Positions 37,740 through 45,602 of a stretch of 45,602 nucleotides of DNA are shown piece by piece. Within the stretch, counting starts at the first letter, position 1; every line of letters starts with the position of its first letter. The DNA is from Choristocarpus tenellus KU-1152. Taxonomy: Eukaryota > Phaeophyceae. Both the position numbers and the translations under genes were made by a program. Below the pieces are notes generated by a model. It was given only the letters and a program-made list of their open reading frames with translations. It searched no databases and was not told the DNA's origin. The stretch lies in contig CAXNAD020000023.1 of assembly GCA_964200185.2 (NCBI GenBank), forward strand, positions 1 to 45,602, in the 5' to 3' direction.

Positions 37740-39806
37740 CTCTATATGTGATTTGAGATACTGAGCAGATATCAATATTATAGATATTCGTACTGTTGTT
37801 TATTGTAGTAAAAAAATTAGTTTACCTTGGTACGTATTTTTGTATTCATTGTTATTATTTTATAGTCTGGGAGCAAGTAATTTAGTGATCATTTTCATAT
37901 CAACTGCTCATTGGGTGAAAAAAGTTTGAATATTTGTTCTATACCTCTCAACTTTACAACCACAGAGCATCCCTGCCCCTCACCCTCAGATTTTGGTTGA
38001 GAGTGCTGAGGCACTTTAGGAGGTAGCTTGGGAGATTTTGGTTGAACGGGTTATGAAGAGGTGGAAACCAATTGGGTGGAAAAGTGTCTTATAACTTCAG
38101 ATGTAGTGGTATTTCACATCATGAGGGACATCCAACTTGATGTGTTGCTGATATTCTATTTAGAGCAGTGATGTTCATTAACTAGTCTTTTTTTTTTATT
38201 ATGTCAATATATCAATGTAATGGTTGCCTACATACAAAGACATTGAGGTACAAGAGGTGTAGACACCCCCACCCTTCTGTGGTCAAAGATGTATCTTACA
38301 TCTTGCATCCTATCTCTTGTACCATGAACCTTTTCACTGGTTCACTCTTGTGCTGCCTACAACATTGAGTGACATGATGACTCTGAATGACGGAATTGCT
38401 TCTACATTTTGATAGTGTTTCCTGTGTCAGATTGATTGGTCCAATACTTTAGTGTGGATGTTTGAAGTTTGTGTGTAGTGACTACATTGTACAGGGAGTA
38501 ATTGGATATGGAAGAAGGTAAATATAGTTGACAATCAAGCAGTTACAAACCATGTTGATATTATGCAGTATCTTGATACAGTACAGAAGTGGTACAAAGC
38601 TGAAATAAACCTATTACTCCTTTGTTCACGAGAATGTCACCAACCTCTAACTACCATCTTTATCTGTAATTACAGACGACATTTAATCATGATGGAACCA
38701 GTGCCTCTATCATAACAAACCATTCTAGCAAGCAATTGACAATTGTCTGCACTGGTCAAACCAGTAATGTTTTGTGTATGTGATGTTGTGTATCCTTATT
38801 CTTTGTATATGATGATAGAGTTTGATGCTCAAACAAAGGTCTGAGGGCAGTGATGAAACATGCCACAATCATGTTCATGCTTTGGACTATCGCCATTCCC
38901 AAGCAACCCCTGTGCAGGGAAGGGCTGAAGGTTGGTTGTGCCTAAATATATCACCACCAATTGCTGGATTAGGACTGTGATGTGTTCAAATTTAAATTAG
39001 TACACTATTAACTCAACATTCATGTTTATGGGATACATACAACTTAACTTGGGTGCTTTTTATTATTTATCTGTGTGTGCTTCTTATTGGCGCTGGGAAT
39101 ACTGCTGTCACAAGATAATTAGCACAGTGATTGATCCTCGATCATTGCATACAGTCCATGCTGCAGCAGGCTATCAACAATGCTATTTCTTACACGTGCA
39201 CACAATTTTTGCTCAGTCCTGTCCATCTTGCTTATACCAGTCCAAGTTGATTGATCACTTAAGTAATTAAAGTAGCCCCTGCTGCAATTCATAGGTAGGT
39301 TGTTCCCTGACAATCATGACCAGCATCATCATGATGATACCAATGGCATCAAATTGACAGTTTGTGTGGCTGTCCTCCTCTTCTCAACTGTCCAGGGGTA
39401 GGATTAGGAATGTCACTTGGAAGTCAAGAGTTGATATAAGAAGAGTAATATTGTAAGACCCACATCACATGACAATAGTAGTGCATGTTGTTGCTCTATT
39501 CATGTTGATATTGATATGAACATGTTCAGTGGTGCTACATGCTCAAAAGTATTCTACATCATCATAGAGTACACATCAAGTATTATTACCAGTACCCACA
39601 TGAAAGGTTAGGGTTAGGGCATGTAACACAACAAGTAGAATGGCTCTGTGGTGCTGGACCGTAGCCCTTGATTTTATAATATTAGTAGATATAGGTCTTG
39701 TGGAAGGTGCAAAAACGAATGTTCCCATCAATTGAAGAAGAGCTTGAGCATAGGTTATGAGAAACCATTGTTGTTTGTTTGTTCATCTCCCAGGGTGATC
39801 ATTTAC
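37740..39806. other. Convergent region; possible extra exons near 38.7-38.95 kb
   Basis: No secure gene lies between the coiled-coil stop codon and the IQ exon. Two plus-strand segments look weakly coding: after an acceptor at about 38677 (TTFNHDGTSASIITNHSS) and at about 38820-38930 (LKQRSEGSDETCHNHVHALD, donor GTTGGT). They could be an alternative 3' end of the coiled-coil gene or chance. The minus strand should also hold the 3' end of the IQ gene, but I could not identify its last exons. Confidence 0.25.
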
Positions 39807-42800
39807 CTGATTGGCTCTGCTCTTGACAAAAGAAACATTTGTCATAGCCTGTCGTACTCTGTAGCCACGGGCAAGAGCTTGTATCTTCACTGCCAAGATA
39901 TTTTTTCGACGAGTCTTCCAGCCACGGTTACAAGCCTGTGTTAGGGTTAGGGTTATGAACTACAGTGTCACAACACACATGTACCCAATGATGAGAGGAA
40001 GTCCTGCACAATCTACACTACAAAAGGAGGGATTGTTACACAAGAATAAAAATCCACCACCCACAAGACTGACCCTGAGTCCGCTCTTAAATACATCTCT
40101 CAACTGCAGGACACTATATCTAGTGACACATATTGAAGTGCATGTATATATATACACACACATTTGTTTATATTATGTAATTTTGTACTTCAAATAGCTA
40201 TACAGAACAACACTGGTGCAACACAATATAAATACTTCTCTGGAGCTTTTGTCTAGAATACTACTTTGAAGTATATAGGTTTCATGATGTCCTCAGGGAG
40301 TTGGAGACTTTCTTTTTTACCTGTAGGTGGATGAAGATATCCATCTTTTTTTTATTTGTCTTCCGTGTCATGTTGAAGGCCAAGTCCTGTCATTGACACC
40401 GGGGCCAACAGTTAGTTGTGGTTGAGTGTTCAATTCCTACACAAATTCGATTGCCTGAGCAGAGGCTAGAGATAATGGATGAAAATTACACAAAAACAAA
40501 AACCAAGAGACCATTGCACAAAATGTTGAATGGAGATATAGTATAAGACAAGACACCAGATGTTGAGATGACACACACATCCCACTGGTCTCGGTAAATG
40601 CTTCTCTTGACTATAAAAATAGCTACAAATACTGCTACCATAGTGATAGTAATAACCAAGGTGTGTTTTTCTGATGCCTTAAGTGATGATGCCAATGGCC
40701 ACAAATTTAGCGGAGATTGCTCAGAAAATGTACAGAAGGTGTGCACCATCCACATACACTGTTGAATGACTGTAGTGTAGAGGAAAAGAGATCCTTCTAC
40801 GACCTTTGACCCTTGAGCTTTAATGCAGTTAGTCAATGTATAGATTTCGAGGAAACAAACAAAAGAGTGTTTCAACCATTGGTGCTCCTCAATAAAATGA
40901 TAATGATAACTTTTTTATTTATTGTCACGTATGTACCAAAGTTGTTTCTAGTCCTGCATTACCTCAATGCTTCCCAACCATGTACTCACACATAAAAAAA
41001 TATAATATTTTTGCATGTATAGATTCTTCTGGTCAACTGTTGGTGAGTACACTACAATACCCTAACTCTACCTTCCAGTCAGCTTGTGCCTTCTCCACCA
41101 AAGCTCTGTCGTCTCCTTCACATTCCAATTGTGCAGCCCTCTCCTGTTTGTTTGAATGTTTAACTGCAATGTGTATTGATTGTCCTTGTGGGTTATGATA
41201 TTATTTTCTTAGTACTTTTAGGTTAATCAGTATGGTGTGAGATGATAAATAGTGCATTATAACCTGATCCACCATTCCTGAGGTGTTTGTTTAGACATGA
41301 ATACATTAATAAAATGATGGATCAATATGTGTGTGTGTGTGTGTCTATGTGTTCACATGGGTGTATCTCCCACATATCAACTCTTAGAGAAAAACACACT
41401 GAAAATGTGGAAAAATTCTCCAACCTTATCTAAAAATTCTCCAACCTTATCTGGAGTCAGCAGCATTACTGTCCGCAAAATGTGTTCTGCCAGAAGATGA
41501 GATTCCTTGAACCAGAAAGCTTGTCTACCTTGAGGGTCTGGCAAAGATGTGACCCTAAAGAGATCTTGCACTTTAACTGTGCTCACCATTGGTCCTGACA
41601 ATGCCCAAATCATATCACTAAACCTGTTGTATGTGTTTCAAATGATGGGAAAAGGAGTCAACTTCCCCACCTTGCTTGGCCATTGATTGCATAAGTCTGG
41701 TTGTTGATAAGCACAAATTCAAAAGTGGGCAAAGGACAGAAGATAGACACAACGACTTCAACTGAGTAAAAGCTTCCTTTGCAATATACTGGACACTAAA
41801 GAGCAACAGCAGATTGGGGTTGAAGTCAACTAGACATTCCCAACTCAAACACAAATCAAGTCAATGTTCACTCAGCTGTGTGTGCCTCTTTCCAGTCAAT
41901 CTTGGTGACATCCAACAGCAAGTTCAAAAGGACGATGGATATTAAAATAAGGTCTGCACGAATTTTGTGCCTTTCTTGAATTGTTCAGGGGAGCTCTCAA
42001 TTGCGACGTTGTTTAGAAAAAGAAACTGAAGGAGAAAATGAATCAAAATGTCAATACATACAAGGAGTTACTGTGGTGTTTTTTTCAAGGGAACTAAGGA
42101 AGCTAGCTGTATTGGACAGATCTCAAAGTTTGTAACCATGCAAAAAGAGCTGCAATAAAAATGGTATATAATACAGGTTTCAGGGGACTAACCTGAGCAG
42201 TTTCAATCCTTGGGCTCATAGTTCGTTTGACACACTGCAAGGGGCCCATTCTTGCAGTTAAGCCAGCTAACCACTACATATCAACAAATTAGTGCTGCCC
42301 TTGCACACAATAGCACTTTCACACAATAATGGACCTATATTTTCTCGGTATATGCCCAAAACCTGACATTTGTATGTACCTAGGAAAATATATAAACTCC
42401 TCTCCATCAGCCACATTGAGTCGGTGATCCTCAATGGTCTTGGTCAGTTGACGCTTATTATCTTGTTGCTGCTCATAGCATGCTCGCAACACCTTATCCA
42501 TAGTCAGGTCAATGTCCACCAACTGCCACAGGGGATGGTGCACTTAAGTCACGTTAAGTTGAATTTTTAATATTATTGTCACACAAAATCCGTTGCAAGC
42601 TGTGCCTTCATGCTACACCCTTGTATGTCTTGTGTACAACAGATGCAGGAACAGAAGGAGGTAAACATAGTCATATGCACCTGTTCAACTTGATCAGTGC
42701 CATACTTCTCAGCATGGGTTTTTGATCCAATGTAGACCCTTCCGGAAGACTTTGAGCATTGAAGAATAGCCCGAGCAAGATCCATTTTCCTTGCCTCACT

Positions 42801-45309
42801 GAGCGCCCACCAGTAATTATTAGGTCCTTCCCCACGGAGTACAGGACTGCGACGCTCAAAATGTTCTTTCTGAAAGATATGGACAGGGACATCAGTCACA
42901 TAGTAGTTCCAGTCAGAATCAATGACGAGAGAGAAATTGGTGTCACCATATTCTAACACAAGAGAACCATCTCTGATAAGATCAACAACCTCACAGGATA
43001 GCAAAATCTGAGACATGCAGACATGCAAACATACATACACACATACATACCAAGACTGACTAACACTAAAAAAAAAATCTGTGCTGAGTTCTTTTATTCC
43101 CAGACAACAAAGGACCAACTTTGTGACCGTAGTTCATTAACTCTCTACCTTTACTAATTTATTTGTGTCCTCTGGAATGTGTGTAAGCTGTGAGTAAGGT
43201 CTATCTGTGTTGAAACAAGAGTAGCTACTTCAAAGTAAAATACTCAGGGAGGAGCCCAATAGATCTCTCACTGACCTCATCCAATGGTGCTAAGACTTGA
43301 TCGATCACAGCTGACACAGTTCGCAAATGAACGAAAGACTGCCCTTCCCCTTGTGACATACATGAGCGCATCTGGCGGGAGCTTCGCTTGAAAATGCCTG
43401 TCATCACCTCCAGGTAAAGATCCATTGCCTGTTGAGGTTAGGAACTGTGTGGGTTTGGATAGAATTGGTGCCGAAACCTGTTTGAATTCTAGAGTACTAC
43501 CCAGAACTTCTGAAGTACTTCAAGCACAAAAATATACTGTAGTATATGTATACATGTGACTTTTGCCTAGTATAAATAATCATGACTAGAAAACAAAGAA
43601 ATGCATGGTGTCCCTCAAAGCGTTGCATAGTTAGCTACTTGATGGGGGAGTACCTATAAGTATTATTTGATGTAAGGAAGGGTGACTATGTACCAAGGGA
43701 AAGGAAACTTCTTTCTACCTTCCCCCCTCTTGGTTTCTTAGGTGTTGAAGTATTGAAGTATTGAAGTTAGTGTATTGGTGTATTGGTGTATTGGTGTATT
43801 GGTGTATTGGCGTATTGGCGTATTGGTGTATTGAAGTATTAAGTATTGAAGTATTGAGGTATGAAGTATTGATGTATTGAAGTATTGAAGTATTGAAGTG
43901 ACACTCCTACAATCTCCCACTTCACCCAACAAACATGAAGTCCCCTGACACACCTGAGGTGTGTAGGACAGCTCATGGACCCAGCCCAAAAGCATGCCAA
44001 AAAGCTCTACTCTCCCACTTCCCGAGCTATAGTGCACTACTGATGCTTTCAGTCCTTCCATCTTAGAGGCTGAAACCTCACGGTCCCCCTCACAAGTGGA
44101 AAAAATAAAAGCCTGAGATGAATGGGAGTGATTATGAGATGATAAAGAACTTATAAGCTGGAAGAAGGGGGAAATCATTCTCCATCAACAAATGCCACAT
44201 GAAAAGTATGTAAAGTATGGTAAGGTGACATGCTTCACCGCCCTTGCTTCTTCCAAGTGCAGAAGACAAGCCTGTATCAATGAATCTACACATTCAAATA
44301 CAGGAACCTTTCATTGAGTAAATTGACATGTGTTGACTACAATAATGTTAGTTGGACAAGGTGCTAGTATCTACTTTACCATCTATTGGGAGTACAATCT
44401 ATATTTGCACTACTAGTATTTTGATTGGGGTGTGTATCAACAGCGCACATAAGTACCACACCAGATCCTGAAAAAAAAAAGAGTCAAATACACCAGCAAA
44501 CAATTCACCATCACAGCAAGAGGTAAGGGAGAGGCTATCGAACTGTGTAAAGTTTACTATTTCAAATTGTACTTGGTGACTTCAAATAGAAAGAGACATA
44601 TATGTGTTAGCTGTTAGAAGTACCTAGTATGTACATAAAAATATGCTCTAACTCACTTCAATGGCTCTTTCTGACTCCACTCGGGGAAGGCCTTGCATGT
44701 CATGGACAGCATCCAGTAGCATCTTCCAACAAAGAGTGTGCAAAGAGTGTGCAAAGAGAAACAAAGGGAAAAACCACATAGACTTCTTGACAAGTAGGAA
44801 TTACACCTAGCTCAGAGGTAAATATTGAGGACAATTCAACTGCCTGTTGGAGGTAGTGAGTTATAAGATGCGGTGACTACTAGTCAGTGGTATGCCAATA
44901 TTTGTTTGTTCTCACCTTTTTAGCATAGAGGTTAGGGATATACGTTGCCTGCAATGCATAGCAGCTTATAGTTACCCCATTCCCTTTTGATGTAACTGGA
45001 ACATTGTGATGCTTTCCTTTTCCATCCACCTCATTGGATAAACGTTGATTGCTCTCCTGTTTTGCATTCTGATGTCAGAGCCGAGCATCATCCAGACTCG
45101 TGCTTAGAATGCTGCTGCCTCGCATTAGTATTGAACTCAACTCACACAAGAGGATCATCAAATTCCATATCATTGCAAATGATAGAATACCAGGTGCCTA
45201 ATACTTGCCTTTTCAGAGCTATCTGAAGGATGAGGGAAATGAATCAACTCATTGTGGATCAGAGTACTTGTAGTGACATCAGTGCTTGCTAGGAATTTGT
45301 TTTGCCTGA
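39807..45309 (-). CDS. Unrecognised multi-exon protein with coiled-coil exon and IQ motif
   Basis: Exons in transcript order: about 45309-45209 (GC donor), 45056-44976, 44948-44916, 44722-44657, 44271-44239, 44112-43954, 43428-43276, 43007-42681, 42522-42380, 42273-42193, 42025-41872, 41623-41446, 41143-41072 and 39935-39807. Most join in phase; the exit of 42522-42380 does not, and exon 42025-41872 breaks the frame by one base. Segments include RVELFGMLLGWVHEL followed by AMDLYLEVM, which weakly recalls an RLFGRFLG...FYL pattern of some ciliary EF-hand/IQ proteins (from memory, unverified). Exon 43007-42681 is well folded in look (NYYVTDVPVHIFQKEHFERR, YWWALSEARKMDLARAIL). Exon 41143-41072 is coiled coil. 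Exon 39935-39807 has an IQ motif, VKIQALARGYRVRQ, a calmodulin-binding site. Start and end of the gene are not seen. A ciliary or cytoskeletal role is inference only. Confidence 0.7.
41404..41448. repeat. 21-bp tandem duplication at a splice donor
   Basis: The segment read on the minus strand as GATAAGGTTGGAGAATTTTT occurs twice in a row at the 3' end of exon 41623-41446. Each copy has the same donor, AAG followed by GTTGGA, and the distance is 21 nt, so both donors keep the frame. Confidence 0.85.
43741..43902. repeat. Short-unit minisatellite (GAAGTATT / GGTGTATT)
   Basis: An 8-9-bp unit repeats about 18 times, changing from TTGAAGTA to TTGGTGTA and back. It begins 52 bp beyond the donor of exon 44112-43954 (on the minus strand), inside the intron. 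Confidence 0.9.
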
Positions 45310-45545
45310 CTAAAGAGCTCGTTGCAAAAAAAGCAAAAAATAGGTGTACAGAATTGCTGTATTTAGTTTTAATCTTTCTCACACATAGAGCTATAGATCG
45401 ATCACAATCCAAAATATATCGGATTCTAGTGATCATTCTAGTCAGCTCACAGAATGGGATGAAATGCTTCCCACTACAACATTTTTTCCACAGATATATG
45501 TAGCAGTGCTTTAAATAATGCCAAGAAGCAAAAAAATGTAATGTA

Positions 45546-45602
45546 ACATACATACATACATACATACATACATACATACATACATACATACATACATACA
45601 TA
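45546..45602. repeat. (CATA)n microsatellite running off the window
   Basis: At least 13 perfect CATA tetramers reach the right edge. The total length is unknown. The Met-Tyr-Val-Cys repeat frame over it is an artefact. Confidence 0.95.

Noticed and set aside
40486-40875. 129-residue minus-strand ORF with a hydrophobic segment
   Set aside because: No splice sites in phase with neighbouring IQ-gene exons and no recognisable domain; composition fits intron sequence.
41618-41854. Minus-strand ORF rich in Leu and Cys between two IQ-gene exons
   Set aside because: The splice from 41872 to 41623 is in phase without it, so it is most likely intron.

Overview
This is a eukaryotic nuclear window. 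It is AT-rich and full of spliceosomal introns (mostly GT-AG), with many micro- and minisatellites and scattered short TTAGGG-type telomere-like motifs. No bacterial, organellar or viral gene is evident. The U1-C N-terminus looks more like plant, algal or protist versions than animal ones, and DNA polymerase theta is usually absent from fungi. This suggests a protist or alga, but I cannot name the organism. All gene models below were built by hand from splice signals, open frames and matching intron phases, without transcripts or database searches.

Layout from left to right. (1) Positions 1-1640 hold repeats: a fold-back element with about 200-bp inverted arms, a tandem array in its loop, and a partial third copy. 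(2) From about 1.6 to 15.1 kb on the minus strand lies a POLQ/TEBICHI-like gene: a superfamily-2 helicase followed by the helical region that joins helicase to polymerase. The polymerase domain, if present, lies beyond the left edge. (3) From 15.9 to 19.4 kb on the same strand are five exons of a long, low-complexity protein with a Cys-rich end. Intron phase allows them to be a giant N-terminal extension of POLQ, but they could be a separate gene. (4) Head to head with it, the plus-strand gene 19.7-21.4 kb encodes U1 snRNP protein C. (5) A minus-strand gene at 22.5-25.5 kb encodes a kinesin-light-chain-like TPR protein with an apparent signal peptide. (6) Head to head with that, plus-strand exons from 25.7 to 37.7 kb encode a long coiled-coil protein, or two genes; the C-terminal chain of exons is secure. 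(7) From 39.8 to 45.3 kb on the minus strand is an unrecognised multi-exon protein with a coiled-coil exon and an IQ (calmodulin-binding) motif.

The genes form two divergent pairs with short shared promoters (333 and 178 bp) and two convergent pairs. They cover unrelated functions (DNA end joining, splicing, protein scaffolding, probable cytoskeletal or ciliary roles), so this is ordinary housekeeping sequence rather than a gene cluster.

The points most worth a second look are: the possible POLQ extension; strand-biased telomere-like motifs in transcribed regions, one of them next to a splice acceptor and one inside POLQ coding sequence; an exon of the IQ gene whose length breaks the frame by one base; duplicated splice donors; and a 14-nt GT...AG gap between two in-phase open segments.
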